Shown here: positions 25,473 to 34,024 of the stretch, piece after piece
Layout of the letters: the number at the start of each line of letters is the position of its first letter
Position numbering within the stretch: position 1 is the first letter of the stretch
Assembly (NCBI GenBank): GCA_014695195.1
Contig: JACJNW010000044.1
Span: 124,001-188,000, forward strand
Source of the DNA: Cyanobacteria bacterium FACHB-DQ100
GTDB taxonomy: Bacteria > Cyanobacteriota > Cyanobacteriia > Leptolyngbyales > Leptolyngbyaceae
Direction: 5' to 3'
Length of the DNA stretch: 64,000 nt
Made by a program: the position numbers and the translations under genes
Notes under the pieces: model-generated
Database searches by the model: none
Seen by the model: only the letters and a program-made list of their open reading frames with translations
Told to the model about the DNA's origin: nothing

Positions 25473-26273
25473 CTAGGAACGCTGGAAACGGAAGGTATCG
25501 ATCGATTGAGCCGTCAGAAAAATTCCAAGAAAAATGTAGCTTGCAAACACCACAAGACTACTGGTATCAACAATGCCTTGGATCAGGTTTGTATAGTGTT
25601 TTAGTAAGGATAAATGTCCGATCGCTTCTCCAATCGCACCCCCAAAATTTTTTGCCACTAAATCCACAACCCACAACGCCATGACTAACGCGAATGTGAA
25701 AATTGCAGCAACGATCGTACTATCTGTTAAAGATGACATAAACATTCCTAACGACAAGACTGCTCCAGCCAGTAGAAGCAACCCAGCATGACCCAGCAAT
25801 AGAACATTAAGTTGAATCGGTGGATTAATATTTGAGAGCGCGATCGCTTCATATAGCAGTAACGGTAATGACATCGTAAAGAAAAACGTCATCACACCCA
25901 GTAATTTCCCCACTGCAACCGCCCAATTCGTTAAGGGTGATGTCGCTAGCAATTCTAAGGTGCCGCGCTTGCGCTCTTCTGCATATAGCCCCATCGATAG
26001 AACGGGTAATACAAACAGTGATAGTGAACCAATCACTCCTAAGATCGTGCGGATGAATTCATAAGGGATGTCGATCGGAGCCGTTCTAATTCCTGCGGCG
26101 GCGGCTTGATCGTACTGGGCTGCCTGTTGGATCACTCCATCGAGCGTTACTGTAAACAGAAAGCCAGAAATCAGCCAGAACACGGCTGCGATCGTATACG
26201 CTAAGGGCGACGTGAAGTAGCTGAGCAATTCTCGCCGATAGATCGCCAAAGTGTTGAATAGAACTGTCTTCAT
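25473..26273 (-). CDS. ABC-2 type permease (GldF-like)
   Basis: A 266-residue protein with six hydrophobic segments typical of ABC-2 permeases. The motif YAEERKRGTLELLATSPLTNW (cytoplasmic loop 1, coupling region) and the ending LGIFLTAQSIDTFRFQRS match the family. It pairs with the ATPase encoded just upstream, whose stop it overlaps by four bases, and with the GldG-like gene four bases downstream. Confidence 0.9.
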   Translation of the reverse strand: MKTVLFNTLAIYRRELLSYFTSPLAYTIAAVFWLISGFLFTVTLDGVIQQAAQYDQAAAAGIRTAPIDIPYEFIRTILGVIGSLSLFVLPVLSMGLYAEERKRGTLELLATSPLTNWAVAVGKLLGVMTFFFTMSLPLLLYEAIALSNINPPIQLNVLLLGHAGLLLLAGAVLSLGMFMSSLTDSTIVAAIFTFALVMALWVVDLVAKNFGGAIGEAIGHLSLLKHYTNLIQGIVDTSSLVVFASYIFLGIFLTAQSIDTFRFQRS

Positions 26274-27241
26274 GCTTCTGGCTCTCCCTCAATCGCGTCT
26301 TCTACAGGTTTCTCTTCGGTCGTTAGCTCTAAAAACACATCTTCTAAGCTGGCTTGCATTCGTCGCATCTCATACAGTCCAACCCCATTTCGCACTAAGA
26401 CACCGGCAATCTCCCGTCCTGGTTCTGTTTCGGATTGCGATATTACACGAATGCGATAACGTTGATCTGAACCTGAGAGTTGCTCGATCGATTGCACATT
26501 TTCAACTAAGTTTAAGCACTGCTCGATCGCGTTCCAATTGCCCTCCACATCTAACTCGTAGCCCAAACCGCGATTGAGTTGCGCCATTAACTGATCCGGC
26601 GTATTGGTTGCGACGACTTGACCGCGATTAATAATCGTGACGCGATCGCAGGTCATACTCACTTCTGGGAGAATGTGCGTTGAGAGAATAACGGTGTGAT
26701 CGCCCGCGAGTTGCTTGATTAAATTCCGCACTTCGATAATTTGGCGTGGATCAAGTCCGACCGTGGGTTCGTCGAGAATAATTACAGGGGGATCATGCAC
26801 GATCGCTTGAGCAATTCCGACCCGTTGCCGGTACCCTTTAGACAGCTTACGAATCAGCGTTTTGCGTTTGTCTACTAATCCGGTTTTTTCCAATGCGGTT
26901 TGAATTCGAGTCGGACGATCGCCCGCACTCACGCCCTTAATCTGCGCGACAAAGTTGAGAAATCCCTGAACTGTCATCTCAGGGTAAAGCGGCGGCGTTT
27001 CCGGCAAATATCCGATCTTCTGCCGCACCGCCATCAAATTCTCATGCACCTCAAACCCTGCAACTTTTGCCGTTCCTCGGCTCGCTGGCAGATAGCCCGA
27101 CAGAATTCGCATCGTGGTGGTTTTTCCAGCACCGTTAGGCCCTAAAAAACCGAGAATTTCGCCTGCCGCGACCGAAAAAGTTACATCCTCGATCGCTGCG
27201 GTTGAACCATAAACTTTGCTGAGATGCTCAACTTCGATCAT
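26270..27241 (-). CDS. ABC transporter ATP-binding protein (GldA-like)
   Basis: A 323-residue ATPase with Walker A GFLGPNGAGKTTTMRIL near 35, the Q-loop, signature LSKGYRQRVGIAQAI near 138, Walker B PPVIILDEPTVGLDP near 160, and the switch His in STHILPEV. The ~85-residue C-terminal extension is typical of drug or natriuretic-type export ATPases. First gene of the operon with the permease and GldG-like genes; the four-base overlap with the next gene suggests coupled translation. The substrate is unknown. Confidence 0.93.
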   Translation of the reverse strand: MIEVEHLSKVYGSTAAIEDVTFSVAAGEILGFLGPNGAGKTTTMRILSGYLPASRGTAKVAGFEVHENLMAVRQKIGYLPETPPLYPEMTVQGFLNFVAQIKGVSAGDRPTRIQTALEKTGLVDKRKTLIRKLSKGYRQRVGIAQAIVHDPPVIILDEPTVGLDPRQIIEVRNLIKQLAGDHTVILSTHILPEVSMTCDRVTIINRGQVVATNTPDQLMAQLNRGLGYELDVEGNWNAIEQCLNLVENVQSIEQLSGSDQRYRIRVISQSETEPGREIAGVLVRNGVGLYEMRRMQASLEDVFLELTTEEKPVEDAIEGEPEA

Positions 27242-27381
27242 AAACCTGAGAGAACTAGGGTCGCAGTCTCGTAGAGTAGCAAAGTTTTGCCGCGACTGCC
27301 TGCATTTTGACGCAAACCGATACGATTTGCTCCCAGCCTTTCTCAGCTTTAACTTGAGAACAGCGAGCAGGCGATGAGTGC

Positions 27382-27535
27382 GATCTCTATTGCAGTGATC
27401 GGATGCACTGTTTTAGTGGTCGCGATCGCAATTCCAGTGATCCGGAGAGCTATTTCAGTGCTCACGATCGCTATTTCAGCGCTCCGGAGAGCTATTTCAG
27501 TGCTCACGATCGCTATTTCAGTGCTCGCGCTCCTT
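27382..27535. repeat. 21-bp minisatellite downstream of ftsX
   Basis: About seven units of ~21 bp with consensus GCTATTTCAGTGCTCACGATC, alternating with GCTATTTCAGCGCTCCGGAGA, so a 42-bp higher-order period also appears. The last four units are nearly perfect; the first three are degenerate. Frames remain open on both strands because the unit is a multiple of three; I do not consider them genes. Confidence 0.85.
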
Positions 27536-27548
27536 CCTAAACTTCTTC

Positions 27549-28448
27549 TCAAATCCTGGCAAATCGCCGCACTGCCAACACACTACCCACAAATCCAACC
27601 ATTGCGCCAAACGCCAATAGAATCAACGGCAGCGCGATCGCCTCGATTGGTCTAACTGCCCCAGTCGTCAAAAACTGCACAAACTCCGCTTGTCCGCTCA
27701 ATTGATGCCGGATAAATTTTCCGATCGCCTGAATCAGCATAAAAGCGATCGCCGATCCTGCAATCCCAAACACCACACCCTGAGTCAGAAACGGCAAATA
27801 GATCCAGCTTCGAGTTGCGCCGACAAGCTGCATCACTTCAATCTCTTTGCGACGCGCCAACACAATCAATCGAATCGTCGTATTGATCACCGCGATCGCC
27901 GTTGCCGTCAGCAACCCAATAATGGCGGTGCTCATCGAATTAAATCCCCGACTCAGTTGAGCCATTCTCTGAACCGCTTCGCTCACATACTGAACCTCTT
28001 CGACCCCGCGAATGTTCTTTAATTTCTCCGCTAAAGCCGGAACCGCCTCCGACGATCGCGCCTTCACCCGTAACTCATCCACCAGCGGATTGCCTTGAAG
28101 CTGCTGCGTTGCATCTTTTAAGTTTGACAAACCCAACTCTTGCACCAAACCACTCCAGGCTTGCTCTTTAGAAACATCCTGCACCGAAGCCACTTCCGGC
28201 AATTTTTCCACCACAGATCGCAGCACATCCGCCGCCACCCCAGTTTCTAAATAAGCAGAAACCTCAAGCTGACTGCCAAACTGAGTCAGCAAGCTCTCCA
28301 ACTGCCAAGAAGCCTGTAAACTCATGCCAAACAAAAACAGCAGCACCGTCACCATACTCACCGCTGCCCAATTCATCCAGCCGCCACGCCGCAAGCCCAG
28401 CCACGTCTCACGCCACAAATAATCGAACTTGGTGAAGAACCGAAACAT
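27549..28448 (-). CDS. ftsX: Cell-division ABC-like protein FtsX
   Basis: A 299-residue permease-like protein. A first membrane segment (WMNWAAVSMVTVLLFLFGMSL) is followed by a periplasmic domain (LEVSAYLETGVAADVLRSVVEKLPEV) and then three membrane segments with the conserved cytoplasmic phrase LARRKEIEVMQLVGATRSWIYLPF. FtsX works with the ATPase FtsE to control peptidoglycan hydrolases at division; ftsE is not in the window. The ATG at 28448 (MFRFFTKFDYLWRETW) is preferred over 28469. Confidence 0.93.
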   Translation of the reverse strand: MFRFFTKFDYLWRETWLGLRRGGWMNWAAVSMVTVLLFLFGMSLQASWQLESLLTQFGSQLEVSAYLETGVAADVLRSVVEKLPEVASVQDVSKEQAWSGLVQELGLSNLKDATQQLQGNPLVDELRVKARSSEAVPALAEKLKNIRGVEEVQYVSEAVQRMAQLSRGFNSMSTAIIGLLTATAIAVINTTIRLIVLARRKEIEVMQLVGATRSWIYLPFLTQGVVFGIAGSAIAFMLIQAIGKFIRHQLSGQAEFVQFLTTGAVRPIEAIALPLILLAFGAMVGFVGSVLAVRRFARI

Positions 28449-28612
28449 CCTCCTCCTCCCACAAAACAATTTTCACAGTGCGACCCCCCTTGTAACATTC
28501 AGAATTAAAACCAGCATCCGGATTACCCACTGAATTCGTCACCCATTCGCTAAAATAGAACCAACACGGAATCACTCCGACCTTTGAACCTCAGTTTTAG
28601 GTGACACATCCC

Positions 28613-29176
28613 ATGCCCTCCTCAGTTTTGGTTGAGAAGAAGAAATTAGACAATCCACCGTTACAGATGCACCACATGGGCGATCGCGTGTTGCGTCAGC
28701 CTGCAAAACGAGTGGCGAAGGTGGATGATGAAGTGCGCGAAATCGTCCGGCAAATGCTGCAAACCATGTACAGCGAAGACGGCATCGGGCTTGCGGCTCC
28801 TCAAGTCGGCATCCACAAGCAAATCATCGTCGTAGACATCGAGCCAGATAAACCCGAAGTTTCGCCGCTGGTGCTGATTAATCCCGTGATTAAAAAATCA
28901 GGCACGACAACCTGTAGCGGCCAAGAAGGCTGCCTCAGCATTCCCGGTGTATATCTCGATGTCGAGCGCCCAGAAGAAATTGAAGTTTCTTTCAAAGACG
29001 AAACCGGACGGATGAGAACCTTGGCGGCTGATGGATTATTGTCGCGCTGTATTCAGCACGAAATCGATCACCTGAATGGTGTTTTGTTCGTCGATCGCGT
29101 CGAAAACAAACTGGCACTGAACCAAGAACTGAAAAAACGCGGCTTCTCAGCAAATGATGTCCGTCCCGTCGGATAA
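28613..29176 (+). CDS. def: Peptide deformylase
   Basis: A 187-residue metallo-hydrolase that removes the N-formyl group from nascent proteins. All three motifs are present: GIGLAAPQVG, EGCLSIPG with the metal-binding cysteine, and QHEIDHLNG with the two metal-binding histidines and catalytic Glu. The ATG at 28613 is favoured; a GTG at 28601 is in frame. It has its own terminator. Confidence 0.97.
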   Translation: MPSSVLVEKKKLDNPPLQMHHMGDRVLRQPAKRVAKVDDEVREIVRQMLQTMYSEDGIGLAAPQVGIHKQIIVVDIEPDKPEVSPLVLINPVIKKSGTTTCSGQEGCLSIPGVYLDVERPEEIEVSFKDETGRMRTLAADGLLSRCIQHEIDHLNGVLFVDRVENKLALNQELKKRGFSANDVRPVG

Positions 29177-29190
29177 TAAAGACTAAACAA

Positions 29191-29215
29191 ACCGTCAGCA
29201 CCCCTGACGGTTTTT
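29191..29215 (+). terminator. Terminator of def
   Basis: ACCGTCAG pairs with CTGACGGT around CACCC, followed by TTTTT. Confidence 0.85.
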
Positions 29216-29235
29216 CAGTCTTAGAGGCAAGAATT

Positions 29236-29439
29236 ATGATAATGACACCGAAAAGCGGTTTATTTCTGGGCGTGTCCTGTGTTGCCGCGATCGCCGCAGT
29301 CGGGTGCGTGTTTGAACTCACATCCGGAAATCCTGAATATGGAACTGTAGTCACCGGAGCGATTTTGGCGATTAGCGCCCCGTTGACGATCGTTAGCTTT
29401 ATTGCCGCAGTTGCCGATGCAAGAGCCAATAATCAATAA
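29236..29439 (+). CDS. Small two-helix membrane protein, unknown function
   Basis: A 67-residue protein with two hydrophobic segments (GLFLGVSCVAAIAAVGCVF and VVTGAILAISAPLTIVSFIAAVA) separated by ELTSGNPEYGT, ending in a short polar tail. Probably starts at 29236 or at the second ATG at 29242. No family recognised. It lies between the def terminator and the FHA-PrsW gene. Confidence 0.65.
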   Translation: MIMTPKSGLFLGVSCVAAIAAVGCVFELTSGNPEYGTVVTGAILAISAPLTIVSFIAAVADARANNQ

Positions 29440-29590
29440 GCCGATAAAAAACCTAGAACCTGCCGATTGCTCAAGCTCAAGCGCGATCGGAAGACTGAAG
29501 CCCTATCTTCAATAACGTGCTGGAAATTATCATCATTTCCCTGGTTTTACTGTATGGTTCTAGCAAACGCTCACTGCTTGAACTTCTTCC

Positions 29591-30937
29591 ATGACGGGCG
29601 AAATTAGTCCGATCGCTTGCCTGCGGCAACTGTCGATCGACGATCCTGCAAATCCCAAATTACTGGTACATTCCCTACCCATCGACGCAGTAATCGCGAT
29701 CGGGCGTGATCCTCGCTGTCAAATTGTCGTCGATCCGCTGCGGTTTGCCTCGGTTTCGCGTCGTCATGCTGAAGTGCGACCCAGTGAACCAAATGCCGGA
29801 GAACGCCCAGCCTGGTGGATTTGTGACCTCAACAGTTCTAATGGCACCTATCTAAATGGACAGCAATTGCGAGGATGTCAGCTTTTGCAGCCGGGCGATC
29901 GCGTGTCTTTGGGCAATGATGGACCTGAATATATTTTTGAGTATCTGGTAGAGTTCAATCGCGAGGTCGCCGTGGCGACTCAGCAAGAAGCAATTTCTCC
30001 GTCTCTAACTCCAGCCGATCCCGTCACCTTGACGCAACTGTTTCCGATCGTTTCCACCGGACGAGAACTGACGCACAAAGCCTTCCTCGTTCCGAGCGTG
30101 GTGACGATCGTCTTTGTCGTGGGCTTATTCGTTGCGGTCGGACAGCCTTTATTATTTAACCGTCTATTAGCAGGTTACATTGCCCTAGTCGGATTTTACT
30201 TCGTCTATCGACTGTGCGGAAAGCGCAAGCCCTGGTGGGTAATGGCTCTCTCGGCCATGGGAACCTATTTCTTACTCCGGAGTCCCGTCTTACCGCTATT
30301 TGTCGCACTGTTTCGAGAAGTGCTGCCTGGACAAGTTCCAACCCCCGGAGAACCAATCAATCCGTTGATGTTATTCATTCGGATGTTCTTTGGCGCGGGA
30401 CTCATGGAAGAACTGCTAAAAGCACTGCCGTTAGGTGCGTTGTTTCTAATTGGGCGCGTTCTGCCTGCTCCGTGGAACGATCGTGTCGGCATCCGGGAAC
30501 CTCTGGACGGCATCCTTCTAGGAGCAGCATCCGCCGTTGGCTTTACCCTAATAGAAACTTTGGGGCAATACGTTCCCGACATGATTCAAACAACATCGCT
30601 GCAACTCGGAACCGGATGGGATCAACTGCGTGGCTTACAAGTGCTGATCCCGCGGTTATTAGGCGCAACTGCAGGACACATGGCGTATAGCGGTTACTTT
30701 GGATACTTCATAGGGCTGGCAGTCCTAAAATCGCGCCAAAGCTGGCTGATCCTGTTGATCGGTTATTTAACCGCGTCTGGACTTCACGCTCTCTGGAACG
30801 TTATGGGAAGCGTCAGCGAAATTCTTTTGGCATTAGTGGGAATGGTGTCTTACGCCTTTCTGGCTGCCGCAATCCTTAAAGCCCGGAGCATATCACCCAC
30901 GCGATCGCAGAACTTCGCTACTCGCCTAAAATCCTAG
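29591..30937 (+). CDS. FHA domain fused to a PrsW-family intramembrane protease
   Basis: A 448-residue protein. Residues ~30-115 are an FHA phosphothreonine-binding domain with the signatures IAIGRDPRCQIVVD, VSRRHAEV and DLNSSNGTYLNGQ. The rest has about eight hydrophobic segments with PrsW family motifs: GAGLMEELLKALPLGALF with the active-site Glu-Glu, LDGILLGAASAVGFTLIET, HMAYSGYFGYFIGLA with a metal-type His, and SGLHALWNVMG. PrsW proteins are membrane metalloproteases, in Bacillus acting on an anti-sigma factor. The FHA part suggests that Ser/Thr phosphorylation recruits or controls it; that is inference. Confidence 0.9.
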   Translation: MTGEISPIACLRQLSIDDPANPKLLVHSLPIDAVIAIGRDPRCQIVVDPLRFASVSRRHAEVRPSEPNAGERPAWWICDLNSSNGTYLNGQQLRGCQLLQPGDRVSLGNDGPEYIFEYLVEFNREVAVATQQEAISPSLTPADPVTLTQLFPIVSTGRELTHKAFLVPSVVTIVFVVGLFVAVGQPLLFNRLLAGYIALVGFYFVYRLCGKRKPWWVMALSAMGTYFLLRSPVLPLFVALFREVLPGQVPTPGEPINPLMLFIRMFFGAGLMEELLKALPLGALFLIGRVLPAPWNDRVGIREPLDGILLGAASAVGFTLIETLGQYVPDMIQTTSLQLGTGWDQLRGLQVLIPRLLGATAGHMAYSGYFGYFIGLAVLKSRQSWLILLIGYLTASGLHALWNVMGSVSEILLALVGMVSYAFLAAAILKARSISPTRSQNFATRLKS

Positions 30938-31088
30938 CGCGACGAAAAACTCTATCCTGCGATATACACCGAACAACTTCTGACTTGAACTTAAGTAAGA
31001 AGTTGTTTACAAGTTTGAGCATTAGGCTCGAATTACAGGTATTTCCACGCCTGCATCGCCATTAAACTCAAACGATAATCATTCGACT

Positions 31089-32099
31089 ATGACTTTGAAT
31101 CCACGCCTTGGCGCAAGTGCGCCAAAAGCAGCGCTAAAACTCTTTTTACCGCTGTCACTTATTTCAATCGCGCTCGTTGCAGGTGAACTCAAGGCGAATG
31201 CACAAGAACCCAGCACAGTTAAAGCTGCTACCCGTTCTGTTGCTTCAAATGGTGCAGCATCATTGGGTCAACCTGCGATCAGCATCAATCAGCCTCCTGT
31301 AAACCAAGGATTTGCCGCTGACGCTCGCTTTACGGTGGCACAAACAACACCTTCTACACCGAGCGAAATTGCTCCGGGTCGATCGGTTCCGGGAAACACT
31401 CCTGCGGGCAATCCGACAAACCCCGCAGATACGACACCGAGCAATACCACTCCGAGCACGACACAAGATGCAACACCCGTTGCACCCGCCACCACGCCTT
31501 CTGGTACGACCACAACACCGGGCGGCACGACCACCACGCCTGAAACAACGCCTTCTGGCACGACCACCACGCCTTCTGGTACACCGACAACGCCGGGCAC
31601 GACCACCACGCCTGACACCACAACGCCGGGCACGACCCCTGGAACGACGCCAGCTAGCGAGTTTGCGCCTGGTCGTGCGACCCGTTCCGGTTCTAGCTAC
31701 GTCGGAGTCGGCGGCAACATTGGAATTGGCGACGGCGACATTGCTCTAGGTGAAGGCAGCTTTGCGTTATTAAGCAAAATCGGCTTAACGCGGAATTTCT
31801 CGGTTCGCCCATCTGTGTTGTTTGCTGACGATGTGGCGATTCTTCTGCCTATCACTTATGACTTTAGCTTCGGTGAAAGTGTAACAGGTGATTTAGGATT
31901 TACGGCGGCTCCCTTTTTGGGAATTGGTGCAGCCATTTCGACAGGTCGCGGCGGTGATGTCGGTCTGCTGCTGACAGGTGGAATTGATGTGCCCATTTCG
32001 TCGCAATTTACGGCAACGGCTTCGGTGAATGCTTCTGTGACGGGTCAAGCCGCAGTGGGCGTTCTTCTGGGAATTGGCTATAACTTTGCAGGCTTCTAG
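31089..32099 (+). CDS. Secreted Thr/Pro-repeat protein with C-terminal β-rich domain
   Basis: A 336-residue protein with a signal peptide (LKLFLPLSLISIALVAGELKANAQ). Residues ~85-195 are low-complexity Thr/Pro/Gly repeats (TTPSGTTTTPGGTTTTPET type). The C-terminal ~135 residues look like short β-strands with alternating small and hydrophobic residues (SYVGVGGNIGIGDGDIALG, VGVLLGIGYNFAGF), similar to outer-membrane or surface β-domains. Thr-rich linkers often span the wall. The function is unknown. It is followed by a terminator. Confidence 0.75.
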   Translation: MTLNPRLGASAPKAALKLFLPLSLISIALVAGELKANAQEPSTVKAATRSVASNGAASLGQPAISINQPPVNQGFAADARFTVAQTTPSTPSEIAPGRSVPGNTPAGNPTNPADTTPSNTTPSTTQDATPVAPATTPSGTTTTPGGTTTTPETTPSGTTTTPSGTPTTPGTTTTPDTTTPGTTPGTTPASEFAPGRATRSGSSYVGVGGNIGIGDGDIALGEGSFALLSKIGLTRNFSVRPSVLFADDVAILLPITYDFSFGESVTGDLGFTAAPFLGIGAAISTGRGGDVGLLLTGGIDVPISSQFTATASVNASVTGQAAVGVLLGIGYNFAGF

Positions 32100-32120
32100 T
32101 CGCAAAGGTTAATGCTCGAT

Positions 32121-32162
32121 CGCTCTCTAGATTTTCCTTAAAATTTAGAGAGCGAATTTTTT
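32121..32162 (+). terminator. Terminator of the Thr/Pro-repeat gene
   Basis: CGCTCTCTA pairs with TAGAGAGCG around an AT-rich loop, with TTTTTT after. Confidence 0.75.
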
Positions 32163-32164
32163 AT

Positions 32165-33493
32165 TTAAAGCGTGAATTCAGCAAATTCGTCATCTGTTGC
32201 GGGTTGTGTTGTTCTGACTGTTGCAGATTGGTATTGCTGAGTATTAATTAGTTCATTGAATTTGAGCTGCGGATTTTGTTGTATCAGATTCAATGCGGTC
32301 ATAAAATCGCGAATAATTTCGCCTGGAGTGAGTCGCGTTTCAGTTCCGACTCTGCCACTCCGTACTGCTGCGATAAATCGAGAAATTTCATCCGAAGTTA
32401 ACTGCTTGTTCAACTCATAGTGAGTAAAAAAGACGATCGCAATTCGCTGCAATAACCCCTGAAGTTCAGAATCATTCAGCGGGTCAAGATGAATCACTGG
32501 AGCACTAGTGTCGATCGCATCCGATTGCACCACGCGACTTTGCGCCGTTCGACGCTGCCAAGCCGGATCGCTATACAATCCCCGTCGCGGATCTTCTAAA
32601 AACTGCGGTGTTCCACCAATCAACGTTCCTAAGTGGCTGACTTTACCTTGCATCGCATCGTTGAACATTGCAAGGAGCTTATCGTAATTGTTTTGACGTG
32701 CGATCGCAGTTGGAATCTTCGATAAATGCACCACTTCATCAAGAATCACAATCAAGCCTTTGTAATCAATATCTGCCGCAAATCGAGCGATTAATTTAAT
32801 GTAGTCATACCAAGAATCGTCATCAATGATTACCCGAACCCCTAACGCTGCTTTTGCTTCGGTTTTGGTTGAAAACTCTCCTCGTAGCCAACGCAGTGCC
32901 GATTCTTTTTTCGTGTCATCATCCGATCGATATCCCGTCCAATACGCAATAATCACCGTCGCGAAATCAAACCCATTGACTAAATCCGCAACATCCTGAG
33001 TCACCAATCGAATCCGCGCTTCGACTTGCTGATCAAAGCCTTCTTCATTCGGCTTCATTCCGGTTTCTTGTGCCACTTGCGCTTGAATTGCCGCAATCCA
33101 GCGTTCCAGAATAATCGTCAATGCCCCGCCTTCAGGACGGCTTTTAGTCGCCAAATTTCGCATCAGTTCACGGTAAGTTGCGACTCCTGCCCCTTGGCTT
33201 CCCGTTAAGCGTCGATCAGGTGTGATGTCCGCATCTGCAACCACAAATCCGCTTTCCATCGCCAAATTGCGAATCAGTTGCAGCGTGAAACTTTTCCCGG
33301 CTCCATACCGCCCAATCACAAATCGAAACGCCGCACCGCCATTCGCGATATGCTCAAAATCTTGGCGAATTGCGGCAATTTCCTTTTCGCGTCCCACAGC
33401 AATATGCTCTAAACCCACTCGCGGCACAACGCCTGCACTTAGAGCATTGACTAAGGCAGTTGAAACACGCTTTGTAAGTTTAGGCTGAGACAT
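32165..33493 (-). CDS. DUF2791/BrxD-like P-loop ATPase
   Basis: A 442-residue ATPase. Walker A is FVIGRYGAGKSFTLQL near 64; Walker B is GLIVILDEVVHL near 245. The N-terminal phrase GVVPRVGLEHIAVGREKEI, the pattern VADADITPDRRL, and TLIGGTPQFLEDPRRGLYS are features I associate with the DUF2791 (BrxC_BrxD) family, which includes ATPases of BREX phage-defence loci and of TerB-containing loci. None of the usual partners (methylase, PglZ, helicase, TerB proteins) are in the window. It lies 81 bases downstream of the DUF29 gene on the same strand. A defence or stress role is inference. Confidence 0.85.
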   Translation of the reverse strand: MSQPKLTKRVSTALVNALSAGVVPRVGLEHIAVGREKEIAAIRQDFEHIANGGAAFRFVIGRYGAGKSFTLQLIRNLAMESGFVVADADITPDRRLTGSQGAGVATYRELMRNLATKSRPEGGALTIILERWIAAIQAQVAQETGMKPNEEGFDQQVEARIRLVTQDVADLVNGFDFATVIIAYWTGYRSDDDTKKESALRWLRGEFSTKTEAKAALGVRVIIDDDSWYDYIKLIARFAADIDYKGLIVILDEVVHLSKIPTAIARQNNYDKLLAMFNDAMQGKVSHLGTLIGGTPQFLEDPRRGLYSDPAWQRRTAQSRVVQSDAIDTSAPVIHLDPLNDSELQGLLQRIAIVFFTHYELNKQLTSDEISRFIAAVRSGRVGTETRLTPGEIIRDFMTALNLIQQNPQLKFNELINTQQYQSATVRTTQPATDDEFAEFTL

Positions 33494-33574
33494 AAGACTA
33501 GGATAGGAATTCAGAGTCTTAGAGTAGCACTAAAGCTTACGATCGATGAACCTTGTCCTAATGCTCCTCTGGAT

Positions 33575-34021
33575 TCAATTGGGCAAAAAATCATCATCAA
33601 GAATCGAGGCAACATCATAAGGGCATTCACTAGGAAAGGTTTGTAATGGTAAACCTGTTTCAGCTTTTGCCTGTTTTGTTGCTCTGATGTACGACTCGGC
33701 AAGAATCGTTTCAAGATAAGGCTTGAGACTGGGAGAGTCTTGAATGTCATCTTGAAGCCGATGTCGATGTTCTAACAAGCTTGATTCCCAGCAACCACTG
33801 CGTTTCTCAGACTGATACTGCCATTTCAGCAGATGCAGCAACACAACAATTAAATTGCTTTTCAAACTGCGTCGCTGACTTCGCGCCATGTCTTCAATCT
33901 CATCGAGCAAGTTCTCCCAATCAACACTGTCATAGTCGCCATTTCGCAGACGTTCAACGGTCGTCTCAATCCACTGTACGTAATCTGTTTCATAAAGCAG
34001 CCGTTGTGTTGCCTGAGTCAT
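33575..34021 (-). CDS. DUF29 family protein
   Basis: A 148-residue soluble helical protein with the DUF29 pattern: LYETDYVQWIETTVERLRNG, then DWENLLDEIEDMARSQRRSLKSNL, then HLLKWQYQSEKRSGCWESS. DUF29 is very abundant in cyanobacteria, with no established function. It is 3 bases downstream of the ycf46 stop, so it should share that transcript. Confidence 0.92.
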   Translation of the reverse strand: MTQATQRLLYETDYVQWIETTVERLRNGDYDSVDWENLLDEIEDMARSQRRSLKSNLIVVLLHLLKWQYQSEKRSGCWESSLLEHRHRLQDDIQDSPSLKPYLETILAESYIRATKQAKAETGLPLQTFPSECPYDVASILDDDFLPN

Positions 34022-34024
34022 AAT

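Noticed and set aside
27349-27655. Open frames across the minisatellite as repeat-protein genes
   Set aside because: The frames are open on both strands because the unit is 21 bp; one starts with TTG at the ftsX stop and there is no ribosome-binding site or domain.
31289-31749. Antisense Val- or Arg-rich frames over the Thr/Pro repeat
   Set aside because: These are shadows of low-complexity ACC/CCG codons of the secreted protein; the sense frame has a signal peptide and a plausible C-terminal domain.
32165-33493. A complete BREX phage-defence system
   Set aside because: Only a BrxD-like ATPase is present; PglX, PglZ, BrxA/B/C and helicase genes are all absent from the window.
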